Positions 34,574 to 44,223 are shown, counted from the first letter of the stretch. The stretch: DNA of 64,000 nt from an uncultured Acetatifactor sp. (GCA_910583845.1 CAJUAB010000019.1:1-64000), one strand, 5' to 3'. Numbers and translations: made by a program. The notes: generated by a model from the letters alone, not told the origin.

Positions 34574-34626
34574 AATGTCTCCTAACCCGTGCGGGCTTTA
34601 CACGGACTGACGTTAAGATTTATAAG

Positions 34627-34676
34627 TTTCCGCACAGCACATGCCGCATAATCAGGCAACATGCACTGTGCGGAAA
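34627..34676. repeat. Inverted repeat between the metal-binding gene and the ATPase
   Basis: TTTCCGCACAG (34627-34637) is the exact reverse complement of CTGTGCGGAAA (34666-34676). In the leftward transcript it forms an 11-bp hairpin without a T-tract, so it may protect or attenuate the mRNA between the two cistrons. Confidence 0.6.
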
Positions 34677-34729
34677 GGAAAATCTAATCGTTAGTCAGTA
34701 TAATAACGCCCCACGAAAGAAATGGAGGT

Positions 34730-34948
34730 TCAGAGCTCGATTTCACAGTCGGGCTCCACCTTCTTGCAGGCTTTCAGGACGGCTTTCATAACAGTCTTCG
34801 GGTCCTGTTCCTCCTCAAATTCCACAATCATCTTCTGCGTCATAAAATTTACGGTGGCGGAAGTCACCCCCGGAGTCTTGCGGGTGGCCTCTTCCATCAG
34901 ATTGGCACAGTTTGCGCAGTCAACTTCGATTTTGTAGGTTTTTTTCAT
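34730..34948 (-). CDS. Heavy-metal-associated (HMA) domain protein
   Basis: 72 residues, a single ferredoxin-like HMA fold. The metal site is DCANCA (CxxC) at residues 10-15, near the normal GMTCxxC place but with Asp before the first Cys. The strand VTSATVNFMTQKMIVEF is typical. It probably delivers Zn/Cd to the P1B ATPase encoded next, as a detached version of that pump's N-terminal domain. GGAGGATACCGACT precedes ATG 34948. Its transcript begins at a promoter overlapping a metal-regulated operator. Confidence 0.88.
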   Translation of the reverse strand: MKKTYKIEVDCANCANLMEEATRKTPGVTSATVNFMTQKMIVEFEEEQDPKTVMKAVLKACKKVEPDCEIEL

Positions 34949-35038
34949 AGTCGGTATCCTCCAGGTTTTTTGTTTGCGGCTGCCCCGTGTGTGAACCGCT
35001 GCCAGAGCGAAATGCGGGAGAGTGCTATAATTAGATTT

Positions 35039-35053
35039 AACTATTAAACAGTT
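35039..35053. promoter_or_regulatory. Candidate ArsR/SmtB-type operator
   Basis: AACTATT-A-AACAGTT is an imperfect 7-1-7 inverted repeat in an AT-rich stretch, immediately downstream of the -10 and covering the expected transcription start. SmtB/CadC repressors bind such sites in metal-pump promoters. The likely repressor is encoded at 37649. Confidence 0.5.
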
Positions 35054-35063
35054 ATTTAATTGA

Positions 35064-35092
35064 AGTATAATACGGATTGATAAGATTGTCAA
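35064..35092 (-). promoter_or_regulatory. Promoter of the metal-resistance operon
   Basis: On the minus strand: a perfect TTGACA (35092-35087), 17-bp spacer, TATACT (35069-35064). Confidence 0.85.
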
Positions 35093-35109
35093 TAGAAATT
35101 TTCCCGCTG

Positions 35110-37359
35110 TTATTCTTGTTCATTCAGGTACAGCTGTACCCGGTTCTGGATGGTTTCCGCCACCTGGTCCGCCGTCTTTTTTCCGGATAAAAAGGCGGCG
35201 GCGTCCTCCAGTATGATTTTTTCTATCGAATAGGTATTCTGGGCACGGGGAACCGCCCGGTCCAGAATGCTCTTATATTCCTCTGTCCAGGGAGTGCCGT
35301 CCGGCTTTGTGCACAGCCCGTAATAGATACCGCTTCCTATATAGTACTGCCATGGATCTGCTGAATCTTCCACATAAAATATACTTGCATCCAATAAGTC
35401 ATTCCTGATGGGATGGGACAATTCCCTCTGCCTGGACTGGTCAAAAAGGCTGACCAGAAAGGCATCAATCCATTCCCGGTGCTCTGTCTGAGCGTTTACC
35501 ACCAGGAAGGTATCGGCATCCCAATAGCTTCCGCCGCCCTCTTCGGTGGGGAATCCCACCGGATGAAAGCCCTCGCCCATGTCGGACATGTCTCTGCTGA
35601 ACTCTCCAAAGTCATCCATACTGACATGAAAAGCGGCGGCCTGGCTCGTGTCGCCCGTGGTTTCCCCGATGATTTCCAGCGCTTTTACAAACAGAGGGCT
35701 GTCAAAATGGCAGGTGCCCGCATTCATGTCCAGGAAAGGAGAGCTGGGGAGATCCTGCAAAAGCAGCAGGCGCAGCGCCTCGGTTTTTGATGTGTATATT
35801 CTGCCGCTCATCAGCCGGGTGAGCTCCGGGTGTTCTTCCATCACGGTCAGAGCTTCCTCCAGCGTCCAGCAATCCCCGGGCCAAAGCTCATCCGAAATAA
35901 TCAGTGTATTTACATAGGCCTCCGGGGCAAGTCCGATCTGCCTGCCGTCTATTACACCACAGGAAAGCGCTCCCTCGTAAAGAACTTTTCTTGTATCCTC
36001 CTTCAGCACCTGATCCAGATCCGCCAGCGCGCCCTTTTCATACAGTACCCGCATGTCTTCGCCGGATACGTAATAGATGTCGGCGCCCCTCCCGTTGGTC
36101 AGGTCCGCCAGCGCCCGGCTGCGGAAGGATGTCAGATCCTCTTCCGGCTGCAGGGTAAGGATCGGGTGCTCCGCATGCTCCTGTGAAAACAGTATGGCGC
36201 TGGCACAGATAAAGGAGCTGTCTTCCACCAGGCTTACCAGCCGGATGGCGTCCTCTTCTTCACCGGGCTCCCGGCCCAGCCTGCATATGACGGGTATCTC
36301 CCGGCTACAGTCCAGAATAAAGGGAATACCGGCGGCGCCAATGCCGATCTTCAGCTTATACTCGTTCCGGCCCAGTCCTTTTTCCCTGTAGTCAAAGCAT
36401 ACTCCTCTTTCCCCGGTATACAGATCCCAGCGATACAATTGTCCGTCAGAGCCATAATACAGGATCCCCTCTTCCGTGATCGCCATGGGGCAGGAAAGCG
36501 GTAACTGTTCTGTGAAAACCCGCTCTCCGCCGGTTGCCGGGTCATACATTACCAGACGCATTTCCGCCCTTTTTATACTGCGCTGCTCAAAGACCGGTTC
36601 GCCTGCCTCTGTCTTCATGGCACAGGAAGAGATGGTATCTTCCCTGTCCCAGGCCAGCTCTGTGAGCAGTCCTCCCTCCCCGCTCAACACCAGGATCTTT
36701 TCTCCTGACAAAGAGATGATGAAATATCGCCCATCCTGGTCGACGGACACGTTTGGATATATCATGTTGCTTCTAAGGGACATTCCCTCTGCCAGCATGG
36801 CCGGATACAGATCGGCGGCCCCCACAAATGTTCCTTCCGGGGAAAAATGCATGGCCAGATAGGCCTGCGTTTCTTCCTTCGCGCATATTTGTACAAAGAG
36901 TACATATTCCTGAGGGTTCTGGATGTCAAAGGAGGCGATATGTTTCTCCATGCCCGCATATTCCTCCAGGTCCGGCAGTTCGATCCTTCGGTGCCAGATC
37001 TCGCCTGTTGCGTCCTCATAGCAATTCAGGGTACAGATCGGCTGCCCGGAGGAATCCGTGGAAGCCCACTGGCAACTCAACATATATATGTCTGATCCCC
37101 AGCACTTGTACCGGTCGCTGCGGCGGTCATACTCCTGTCCGGACTGATATTCCAGTCCGTTGATATACTTGTCCACATAAAAAATTTCCCCGGCGCGCCG
37201 GTCCCCATTGTAGTGCCAGTCCTCTGTCATCCAATCATAGGTTCTATGGCCTGTGTCTGTCTGAGAAGGACCTGCGGCATCGCTCCCGCCGGTCTGGCCG
37301 CAGGCTGACAATGAAAACAACAGGCAGGCAAGACAGAGAATGGATGCTTTTTTTCGCAT
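35110..37359 (-). CDS. Large lipoprotein: N-terminal propeller-like region plus solute-binding-protein-like domain
   Basis: 749 residues. A lipoprotein signal (MRKKASILCLACLLFSLSACG) places it outside the membrane. About residues 40-380 contain beta-rich repeats that look like a propeller (EGGLLTELAWDREDTISSCAMKT...). From about 395 to the end it reads like an extracellular solute-binding protein of the sugar family (LADLTNGRGADIYYVSGEDMRVLYEKGALADLDQVL, FLSGKKTADQVAETIQNRVQLYLNE). No transporter genes adjoin. I chose ATG 37359, preceded by GGGGAAAAGAACT, because it begins the signal peptide. Ligand unknown. Confidence 0.8.
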   Translation of the reverse strand: MRKKASILCLACLLFSLSACGQTGGSDAAGPSQTDTGHRTYDWMTEDWHYNGDRRAGEIFYVDKYINGLEYQSGQEYDRRSDRYKCWGSDIYMLSCQWASTDSSGQPICTLNCYEDATGEIWHRRIELPDLEEYAGMEKHIASFDIQNPQEYVLFVQICAKEETQAYLAMHFSPEGTFVGAADLYPAMLAEGMSLRSNMIYPNVSVDQDGRYFIISLSGEKILVLSGEGGLLTELAWDREDTISSCAMKTEAGEPVFEQRSIKRAEMRLVMYDPATGGERVFTEQLPLSCPMAITEEGILYYGSDGQLYRWDLYTGERGVCFDYREKGLGRNEYKLKIGIGAAGIPFILDCSREIPVICRLGREPGEEEDAIRLVSLVEDSSFICASAILFSQEHAEHPILTLQPEEDLTSFRSRALADLTNGRGADIYYVSGEDMRVLYEKGALADLDQVLKEDTRKVLYEGALSCGVIDGRQIGLAPEAYVNTLIISDELWPGDCWTLEEALTVMEEHPELTRLMSGRIYTSKTEALRLLLLQDLPSSPFLDMNAGTCHFDSPLFVKALEIIGETTGDTSQAAAFHVSMDDFGEFSRDMSDMGEGFHPVGFPTEEGGGSYWDADTFLVVNAQTEHREWIDAFLVSLFDQSRQRELSHPIRNDLLDASIFYVEDSADPWQYYIGSGIYYGLCTKPDGTPWTEEYKSILDRAVPRAQNTYSIEKIILEDAAAFLSGKKTADQVAETIQNRVQLYLNEQE

Positions 37360-37451
37360 AGTTCTTTTCCCCTTTAGCTGATGGTCTGCCATGTACAGGA
37401 GACAGACGGATTGTGAGGTAATAATCATAATGATTCTGTAATAGAGATATT

Positions 37452-37480
37452 ATTTTACAACGCAAGTAAGCCAATGTCAA
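37452..37480 (-). promoter_or_regulatory. Promoter of the large lipoprotein gene
   Basis: On the minus strand: a perfect TTGACA (37480-37475), 17-bp spacer, TAAAAT (37457-37452). Confidence 0.8.
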
Positions 37481-37562
37481 CAATCAACGGAAGCTCCCTG
37501 CATATCCGGGTATCTGTCGTGGCTCCGTCATCTCCCCGCCAATGGCCGGAATCACGAAAGGG

Positions 37563-37591
37563 TTGCCACGGACGGAAAAAAAGGATACAAT
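37563..37591 (+). promoter_or_regulatory. Promoter of the ArsR-family regulator
   Basis: TTGCCA (37563-37568), 17-bp spacer, TACAAT (37586-37591). The start codon is 58 bp downstream. Confidence 0.75.
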
Positions 37592-37648
37592 AAAAACAGG
37601 TATGAAAGAGTTCTGTTGCCATAGGTAGAAGAAAGGAAGTGTAAGCGG

Positions 37649-38017
37649 ATGGATAAGTTTGTGCTTCCTCACCATCATGGTGAGGGACCGACGGAAGAAT
37701 ATTTGAGTAAGCAGCTGAACCGGCCGGACACATTTCAGAATGTGGCGGACACGTTCCGACTGCTGGACGACACCAGCAGAGTGCGGATTTTCTGGCTGCT
37801 GTGTCACTGTGAGGAATGTGTGATCAATATATCCGCCATGGTGGATATGTCCAGTCCTGCCGTGTCCCATCACCTGCGGCAGCTCAAGGCGGGGGGACTG
37901 ATCGTCAGCCGCCGGGAGGGCAAGGAAGTCTACTACAGGGCCGCGGATACGGAGGAGAGCCGGCTGCTGCACCAGGCCATCGAGCAGATTATGGAGATAT
38001 CCTGCCCTGCCAGATAG
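37649..38017 (+). CDS. ArsR/SmtB-family metal-sensing repressor
   Basis: 122 residues. A winged helix at about 30-105 has the recognition helix SSPAVSHHLRQLKAGGLIVSRREGKEVYY. A Cys cluster in CHCEEC lies in the helix that carries the metal site of the CadC/ArsR group, and a His-rich start (LPHHHGEG) may also bind metal. Repressors of this family leave DNA when they bind Zn, Cd, Pb or As. It is the likely controller of the HMA/P1B-ATPase operon to its left, with the large lipoprotein gene between. Confidence 0.85.
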   Translation: MDKFVLPHHHGEGPTEEYLSKQLNRPDTFQNVADTFRLLDDTSRVRIFWLLCHCEECVINISAMVDMSSPAVSHHLRQLKAGGLIVSRREGKEVYYRAADTEESRLLHQAIEQIMEISCPAR

Positions 38018-38124
38018 AGCGCGTTTGAAAAATCATTCCCGCCATATGCCGCCAGAGGGGCGGCGGGGCAGGTTTATGTGCCGGTATTTTCTCTGACCGG
38101 AAAAGGAGCTTCCGGCCCGAGGGG

Positions 38125-41100
38125 TCAGAATCCGGTATCCACCTGGATCTGGCTGCCGCTCCTGGTCTTGCTCACTCTGATCTGCCGGGGAATGCTCTCC
38201 AGCAGTTCTTCCCGGTGGCTGATTATGCCCACCAGTTTGTCTGTGCCGGACAGGCTTAACAGAATCTCCATGGCGTTTTCCATGGACTTTTTGTCCAGAG
38301 TTCCGAAGCCCTCGTCCACAAAGAGCGCGTCCATCTGTACGCCGCCCAGATGGGAGGATACGGTATCCGAAAGCCCCAGCGCCAGGCTGAGGGAGGCCTT
38401 GAAGCTCTCTCCGCCGGACAGATTTCCCACGGGTCGGCGGTGGCCTGTGAAATGGTCCTGCACTTCGAGACTCAGGATGGTCCTGCTTTTTTTGTCACCG
38501 GAGTCATCTTTCCGGAAAAGCTCGTATTGGCCGTCACTCATGGGCAAAAGCCGCCGGTTGGCCGCGGCGATAATATTGTCAAAGCCTGCCGCCTGTATAT
38601 ATTGTTCAAATGTGATCTTTGCCCTGTTGCTGATATTCCCGGACACCAGATCGCACAGCCGGCCATAACGTTCGCTTTCTCTGCGGCTGATTTCCAGCTC
38701 GTCCGCCTGCTCCGATATATTTTTCCGCACCCGTTCATTGTTTTGAAGCCTGTGCCCGATCTCTGCACTGCGTCTGCGCAGTTCTTCCACAAGATCGTTT
38801 TGCTTTCTGACCTCTTCCTGGAGAATCTCTTCGTCTGTTTTTGTCTTTCCTGCCGCGTCCTTCTCCGCCTGCTCCAACATCTCCCGGTTTGTCCGGAGGG
38901 CCTGTTCATAGTTCAGGATCTTTTTCTCTGTGTCCTCTATTTCCTGTTCGGCGGCCAGCAACTGGCGGAATTCTTCCCTGGAACCCATCCGGTTGCTTTG
39001 AAGCGTCAGGGCCAGATGTTCCCTGCACTCCAGGGTCTTTTTTTCCTGTTGCGCCAGGCTTTCTTCAAGGGTGATTATGGCGGCTTCGATCCCGGCTTTT
39101 CTGGCATCCGCCTCCTGTTTCCCGCTCCTGGCGCTGTCGATTGCCTCCAGAATCAAACGGGCCTCCTCCTCCGCCTTTTCCAGTTCCCGGCGGGCGGCTT
39201 CCAGACTGGCAAATTCCAGCTTTTCATACTCTTTCAGAGCGGTCCTTTTTTCAATCAGCCCGGCCCGGTTGCTCTCCTTTCTGGACTGATAGTCTTTCCT
39301 GGAGTCAGCCAGGCTTTCGGATTCCTCCCCCCGGGCTTTCTCAAGATCTTGAACGGCTCGGTGGTGGATTTCGCAGTCTTTGGACAACTGCTTTTCCTGC
39401 TTATCATTGGCGGTCATTTTCTCCTCTGTTTCCCGCTGTCTGGCGGCGATGAGAGAAAACAATTCCTCTGTTTCCCGCTGGGGTTTTTCCCCGCTCTCCG
39501 GCCTGTTTTCTCCGGCAATCCGCAGGATTCGCGCTCTCAGTTGTTCCTCCAGAGTGGCGGCCCTGGTCTTTGCGGCCTCGGCCTCGGCCAGCGCCTTTTC
39601 CTTTGTCCCTCCCGCCAGCTCCTCCTTTTCCTGCAACTGCCTGTATTCTTCCTCCGATGCGGACTCTGTGGCCAGGACCGCCGGTTCCGGATGATGGATC
39701 GAGCCGCAGACAGGACATTTTTCCCCCTCTCTGAGTCCCTGGGCCAATATTCCGGCGCGGCAATTATCCAGCAAATCTCCGCAGCGTTTACGCAGATCCG
39801 CGGTTTCCTGAAAGGCCGTCCGCGCTTTCAGAAAGTTCTCCTGCTTCTTAAGGAGCGTTTTTGCCGCCCTCCTGTAGGCCGGAATCGCGTTTGTGGCCAC
39901 ATCCGCCAGTTCCTCCCTCAGAGACGCCAGTTCCTTTCCCGCATTCCGGACTTCGACCAATTGGGCGGCAGAGTCCCGGAGCGTCTTTACGGTGTGATCC
40001 AGCTCCCGGATTTTTGTCTGGAGCTCCTCCTCCCGGGCCAGCAGGGCGCTTTCTTCTTCATCCAGGTCCCGGGATTCTTTTTCTAATGCGCTGACCGCCA
40101 GGAGGAGTTGGTCCTTCTCCTCGTATTTCCCGATTTCCTCTCTGAGCTTTCCGGCTCTCAGATGCAGCTCTTCCGCCCGGGGCGTGTCTTTCAGAGCCAT
40201 ATCCAGGGCTTCTTTGGCCGCGGCGGCCTCCGCCTTTGCCTCTGCCAGCTCCCCGGCTTTGAGGGTGATATTTTCTCCGGTGGTTTTCAGCTCCCGCTCC
40301 TTTTCCTCCAACAGGTCAAAAACAGGTTTTACCCGGTGAACCGCTGCCTTCTGTCGCTCCAGAAGAGCCGCCAGTCTCCCGATTTCTTCCTTTTCCCCAT
40401 CCAGCCGCCGCTTTTTTTCTTTCGCTTCCTCAAAGCGGGTCAATAACGCGTTGTCTGTGTGAGCGGTATGCAGGGCCCTGGTTTTTTCTGACAGAACCGC
40501 ATTCTGCGCTTCAAATTCCTTCTGCAGTTTTTCAAGGGCGGCCCTGTCTTCGGAGATGAGATCTGACAGGATTTCCAGCATATCCGGAAGGTTCCACGCG
40601 CTGCGGCTCTTTTCAGCGTTATTCTGCAGGGCGGATAACGCCGCCCCACGCTCATGATCCTCAGGAGCCTCCGCTTCCCGGAAATACTGGAGGATGCTGT
40701 CCTCCGTGCGGTTTTTCCGGGACAGACTGGCGCTTCTTCGTTCTTTCAGTTTATATTCCATGCTCTGGTAGCCGGATGTCATAAATATGGTCCGGAGAAT
40801 CTTTGTGCGATCATCGGTGGAAGCGTTCAGCAGTTCCCAGAATTCTCCCTGAGCGATCATGGCGATCTGTTTGAACTGCCGGAAATCGATTCTGAGCAGT
40901 TCCCGCACCGCGTTGTTTACGGCGGTGGTGCCCTCAATGGGTTTCTCATCCCCACAGTAGAACTCTGCCTTCTCTTTTTCCGTGACTATCCCTTCTCCCC
41001 GCTGCTTCTGCCGGTCATAGGAGGGCTGGCGGTACACATGGCAGTGTTTTCCCTGATGGGAGAAATAGAAGTCCACAAAGCTCCGGGCCGTGGGGGCGGC

Positions 41101-41313
41101 GTATTCGCTGCGCAGATTTCTGGTGTCCCGGTACACGCCGCTGGTCTCGCCGTACAGGGCAAAGCAGATCGCGTCAAAGATCGTGGTTTTACCGGCTCCG
41201 GTATCTCCGGAGATCAGGAAAAGCCCCTTGTCCCCCAGGGCTTCGAAATCTATTACCGGCATTTTGTCCGCATAAGGGCCAAAGGCGCTGATGATCAGTT
41301 TAATCGGTTTCAT
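38125..41313 (-). CDS. sbcC: SbcC, SMC-like exonuclease ATPase subunit
   Basis: 1062 residues, the usual size. It has a Walker A (GDTGAGKTT) in the first 45 residues, two very long coiled-coil arms, and a zinc hook CPVCG in the middle (about residue 530). The C-terminal ABC half holds the signature NLSGGESFKASLSLALGLSD and Walker B ALFVDEGFGTLD. With SbcD it forms a nuclease that opens DNA hairpins and processes protein-blocked ends. Its start lies 14 bp inside the sbcD 3' end, so the two are coupled. Confidence 0.95.
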   Translation of the reverse strand: MKPIKLIISAFGPYADKMPVIDFEALGDKGLFLISGDTGAGKTTIFDAICFALYGETSGVYRDTRNLRSEYAAPTARSFVDFYFSHQGKHCHVYRQPSYDRQKQRGEGIVTEKEKAEFYCGDEKPIEGTTAVNNAVRELLRIDFRQFKQIAMIAQGEFWELLNASTDDRTKILRTIFMTSGYQSMEYKLKERRSASLSRKNRTEDSILQYFREAEAPEDHERGAALSALQNNAEKSRSAWNLPDMLEILSDLISEDRAALEKLQKEFEAQNAVLSEKTRALHTAHTDNALLTRFEEAKEKKRRLDGEKEEIGRLAALLERQKAAVHRVKPVFDLLEEKERELKTTGENITLKAGELAEAKAEAAAAKEALDMALKDTPRAEELHLRAGKLREEIGKYEEKDQLLLAVSALEKESRDLDEEESALLAREEELQTKIRELDHTVKTLRDSAAQLVEVRNAGKELASLREELADVATNAIPAYRRAAKTLLKKQENFLKARTAFQETADLRKRCGDLLDNCRAGILAQGLREGEKCPVCGSIHHPEPAVLATESASEEEYRQLQEKEELAGGTKEKALAEAEAAKTRAATLEEQLRARILRIAGENRPESGEKPQRETEELFSLIAARQRETEEKMTANDKQEKQLSKDCEIHHRAVQDLEKARGEESESLADSRKDYQSRKESNRAGLIEKRTALKEYEKLEFASLEAARRELEKAEEEARLILEAIDSARSGKQEADARKAGIEAAIITLEESLAQQEKKTLECREHLALTLQSNRMGSREEFRQLLAAEQEIEDTEKKILNYEQALRTNREMLEQAEKDAAGKTKTDEEILQEEVRKQNDLVEELRRRSAEIGHRLQNNERVRKNISEQADELEISRRESERYGRLCDLVSGNISNRAKITFEQYIQAAGFDNIIAAANRRLLPMSDGQYELFRKDDSGDKKSRTILSLEVQDHFTGHRRPVGNLSGGESFKASLSLALGLSDTVSSHLGGVQMDALFVDEGFGTLDKKSMENAMEILLSLSGTDKLVGIISHREELLESIPRQIRVSKTRSGSQIQVDTGF

Positions 41314-42457
41314 TGCTCACACCTGCCTCTCTGGCCACATCCTCTATCATCCGCAGCTCTTCTTCACTGATTTCACAGCCGTACATCATGCGGTAAAAAT
41401 CGGAGATCAGCTCGGTACAGGATTTTTCACAGGTACTGTTTACAGGGTCCGGGAAATCCGCCTCTCGCGTGTGGGCGTTGTCGATGACAATTTTCATGGT
41501 GTTTTTGTAATACTGCCGGAAAATGCCCATGGCGTTGTCGGCGGGTTCTTCATCCGTCAGGGTCACATAGATATAGTCATCCGGCGAAATGATATTCTGA
41601 GGATCAAGCAGCTGGCGCATCCTTCCTCTCAGATGCCTCATATCCCGAAGAGGGCGCTGCCGGATCAGTGAAACCGCCACCTGCCCCTTGGCCTCCAGGG
41701 TGACGAGGGGGAAGGATTTGACGCTTTCCGCCTCACTGAGGGAATATTTGAGAAGGGAGCCGGCATATCTGACCGTATCCCGGCCGACCCTCTGCGGGGA
41801 ATGGATATGTCCCAGGGCCACATAGTCAAAAGCGTCAAAGCAATCGCAACCGATTTTTTCCACAGCGCCCACATGCACTGCCGACGCGCCCTCAGAGCCC
41901 CCCAGAACGGGGTCTTCATTCCTGCCCGCCACAAACTGATGCGCCACCAGGATGTTTCGCTGCGAAGGGTCAATGTCGGCGTGGGACAGGGCCGCCCGCA
42001 CTGCGTCCTCGTAGGAGGCGATGCTTTCCTCCGGGTAAAAAAACCTCACCTGTGATGCCCTGATAAAGGGAAGCAGGTACACATTGACAATGCCGAACTG
42101 GTCCCGGCATTCTTTCCTGTAGATGGTGCCGTCATATTTTGCCGAGATATGGATTCTGTTTGTTTCAAACAGGCTGCTGCCGAAGTGCAGCCTTTCCTCC
42201 GAATCATGGTTTCCGCTGATTAAAAAGGTCTCCATACCTGTTTCCGAAAGCCTGCGCAGGAACCAGTCCAGCAGCCGCACCGCCTCTTCGCTGGGAACGG
42301 ATTTGTCATAGACATCGCCCGCGATGAGCACCGCGTCCGCTTTCTGCTCTCCGGCGGTGTGCAGTACCTGCTCCAGCATGTACTTCTGATCTTCAATCAT
42401 GTTGAAATCGCATACGGACTTCCCCAGGTGAAGATCTCCCAGATGTAGTATTTTCAT
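41300..42457 (-). CDS. sbcD: SbcD, Mre11-like nuclease subunit
   Basis: 385 residues. It has the metallophosphoesterase motifs in order: DLHLGK (D-x-H), GDVYD, GNHDSEERL, HQFV and GHIHSPQ, giving the two-metal nuclease site. The rest matches the SbcD capping and SbcC-binding region. I chose ATG 42457 (MKILHLGDLHLGK) with GGTGGAAAA upstream rather than the in-frame ATG at 42493. It overlaps sbcC by 14 bp. Hairpin-opening activity is relevant here because the window holds several long palindromes. Confidence 0.95.
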   Translation of the reverse strand: MKILHLGDLHLGKSVCDFNMIEDQKYMLEQVLHTAGEQKADAVLIAGDVYDKSVPSEEAVRLLDWFLRRLSETGMETFLISGNHDSEERLHFGSSLFETNRIHISAKYDGTIYRKECRDQFGIVNVYLLPFIRASQVRFFYPEESIASYEDAVRAALSHADIDPSQRNILVAHQFVAGRNEDPVLGGSEGASAVHVGAVEKIGCDCFDAFDYVALGHIHSPQRVGRDTVRYAGSLLKYSLSEAESVKSFPLVTLEAKGQVAVSLIRQRPLRDMRHLRGRMRQLLDPQNIISPDDYIYVTLTDEEPADNAMGIFRQYYKNTMKIVIDNAHTREADFPDPVNSTCEKSCTELISDFYRMMYGCEISEEELRMIEDVAREAGVSNETD

Positions 42458-42500
42458 TTTTCCACCCATCTGTGCGCTGCGGCGCACACTCAAATCAATA

Positions 42501-42601
42501 GTTGAATACGCATTTTATTCAACCTTTCCTCTCTCCGCATACCGGTAGTTGACTTGTCAACTGCTGGCGTGCCTGCGGTATTTGGAAGTTTTACTTCCAA
42601 A
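42501..42601. repeat. Three short palindromes between sbcD and the ATPase gene
   Basis: GTTGAAT/ATTCAAC (42501-42523, 9-base loop), AGTTGAC-TT-GTCAACT (42547-42562), and TTTGGAAGT-TTT-ACTTCCAAA (42581-42601), the last followed on the + side by five T. The first two may be operators for the sbcDC promoter, the last a hairpin or terminator. Confidence 0.5.
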
Positions 42602-42636
42602 CTTTTTCTCTCCGTTTCGGATCAGCCGGAGGATCT

Positions 42637-44223
42637 TCAGTTGTTTTCCTCATATTTCTCGATCTTACAGTGATGTTTTCGTTTCCCTGCGGGGGCATCC
42701 CTGTCGTAGCTGATTCCCACCAGCAGGAGTTCGCTGCCGTAATTTTTGAGCGTGTCGGGATAATGTTTTTCCCGGATCTGTTCAATGGCACCCCGGGCGG
42801 ACCGGTTCCATTTCAATTCGATCAGCAGGGCCGGAAGCGCGGAATCCTTTTTGGGCAAATAGACTATGTCCGCGAAACCCGCGCCGCATGGCAGCTCCTC
42901 AAACATCAGATACTCGTTTCCATAACTGAAATAGGCTCTTTTAATGACACTTCGAAGCGCCTGCTCGTTGTTATAGTACAGGGATGATTCTTCTTCATGA
43001 ATCTTCTCAATCTGCTTTGCGACCGCTTCTTCCCGTCCGTGAACGGTATCCTCAATAAGCCGTTCGCTTTCCCTCACCCGCCTGATGGTATCATCCCGGT
43101 TCACCTGCCGGACGGCTCTGGCAAATTCCCGGCGGATTTCTTCGTTGGGAATATAGGCTTCCTGGGTGGTTTCATCATAGGCCAGATAGCCCAGATGGAT
43201 CAGCAGTGTCAGCACATCATCCCTGTCCCGGAAGGTTTCCAGATCATTTGCGAAGCTGTTTGTGTCCACTTTCGTTTTACCGCCGCCGATCAGTTCCGCG
43301 ATGGTTTTGCCCAGGCCGTCAAAATCAAGACCGATATAGCCCATCAGACTTTCCGCGGCGGAAGTCTGGGTCCAGTAGGAATCGAAATCGTCATTGCGGA
43401 TCGCCTTTATAACGGAGTTGGGATTATAGACAGATTCCAGACTCCGGAAAGAGTATCCGTCATACCATTGTTTCATTTTTTTAAAGTCGCCGCCATAGTC
43501 GCGGCAGAGTTTCCTGACCTCCTCCTCCGTAAATCCCACATAGGGCGCGAACTGTCTGGGTTTTATGACGGTGTATTCCCAGAAATCCGATATGGCGGAC
43601 TGAGAACCGTCTTTTTTGACAGGCAAAATACCTGTCATATATGCCGCCGCGAATATCTTGCTGGTCATGCCGCTGTTTTTGAACAGGGAACGCAGAAAAT
43701 CCAGATACTTCCGCTGTAGATAAGGACGTCCCTTTGCCTCCCTGATGGGAGCGTCCCATTCATCAATAATCATGATAAATCTGTTTCCCGCCGCTGCCGC
43801 CGCGTCAACCAGTGTGGCGGAAAATCCTTCCACAACATGAAGGTCCGGGTACTGCGTGGTCAGCTCCCGGATTACATTTCTCTGAATGTAGGGGACAATC
43901 TCCCCGATGGAGGATTCTCCGATGACTCCGGTCATGTCCAGATAAATCACATCGTAGCGGTTCATATGTTTCCGGTACCCGGCATCGCCGGATATCGCCA
44001 GATCGTCAAACAGCCCGGATGAATCACAGGATTTATCATAATAAGCGCACAGCATCTGCGCCGCGAAGGACTTTCCAAAACGGCGTGGCCTGCTGACGCA
44101 TGTCAGGCATCTCGGTGTGTCGATCGTCTGATTGATCAGTCCGATGAGGCCTGACTTGTCAACATAAATATCCCTCCTGATCCCTGTAAATCCGGCGTTT
44201 CCGGGATTCAGATAAGTTCCCAT
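42637..44223 (-). CDS. AAA-ATPase-like protein with C-terminal PD-(D/E)XK domain
   Basis: 528 residues, paralogue type of 13949-15688. P-loop SRPRRFGKSFAAQ, Walker B FIMIIDEWDAP, and a C-terminal nuclease-fold pattern ADIVYLPKKDSALPALLIELKWN (D...E-x-K). The N-terminus (YLNPGNAGFTGIRRDIYVDKSGLI) is typical of this family. AGGAGG precedes the ATG. Its 5' region carries a tandem array of 122-bp structured repeats. Biological role not established. Confidence 0.85.
   Translation of the reverse strand: MGTYLNPGNAGFTGIRRDIYVDKSGLIGLINQTIDTPRCLTCVSRPRRFGKSFAAQMLCAYYDKSCDSSGLFDDLAISGDAGYRKHMNRYDVIYLDMTGVIGESSIGEIVPYIQRNVIRELTTQYPDLHVVEGFSATLVDAAAAAGNRFIMIIDEWDAPIREAKGRPYLQRKYLDFLRSLFKNSGMTSKIFAAAYMTGILPVKKDGSQSAISDFWEYTVIKPRQFAPYVGFTEEEVRKLCRDYGGDFKKMKQWYDGYSFRSLESVYNPNSVIKAIRNDDFDSYWTQTSAAESLMGYIGLDFDGLGKTIAELIGGGKTKVDTNSFANDLETFRDRDDVLTLLIHLGYLAYDETTQEAYIPNEEIRREFARAVRQVNRDDTIRRVRESERLIEDTVHGREEAVAKQIEKIHEEESSLYYNNEQALRSVIKRAYFSYGNEYLMFEELPCGAGFADIVYLPKKDSALPALLIELKWNRSARGAIEQIREKHYPDTLKNYGSELLLVGISYDRDAPAGKRKHHCKIEKYEENN

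Noticed and set aside
38350..40086. A 578-codon + strand frame inside sbcC
   Set aside because: Low-complexity Phe/Leu/Pro-rich shadow of the coiled-coil codons; sbcC has all its motifs on the other strand.
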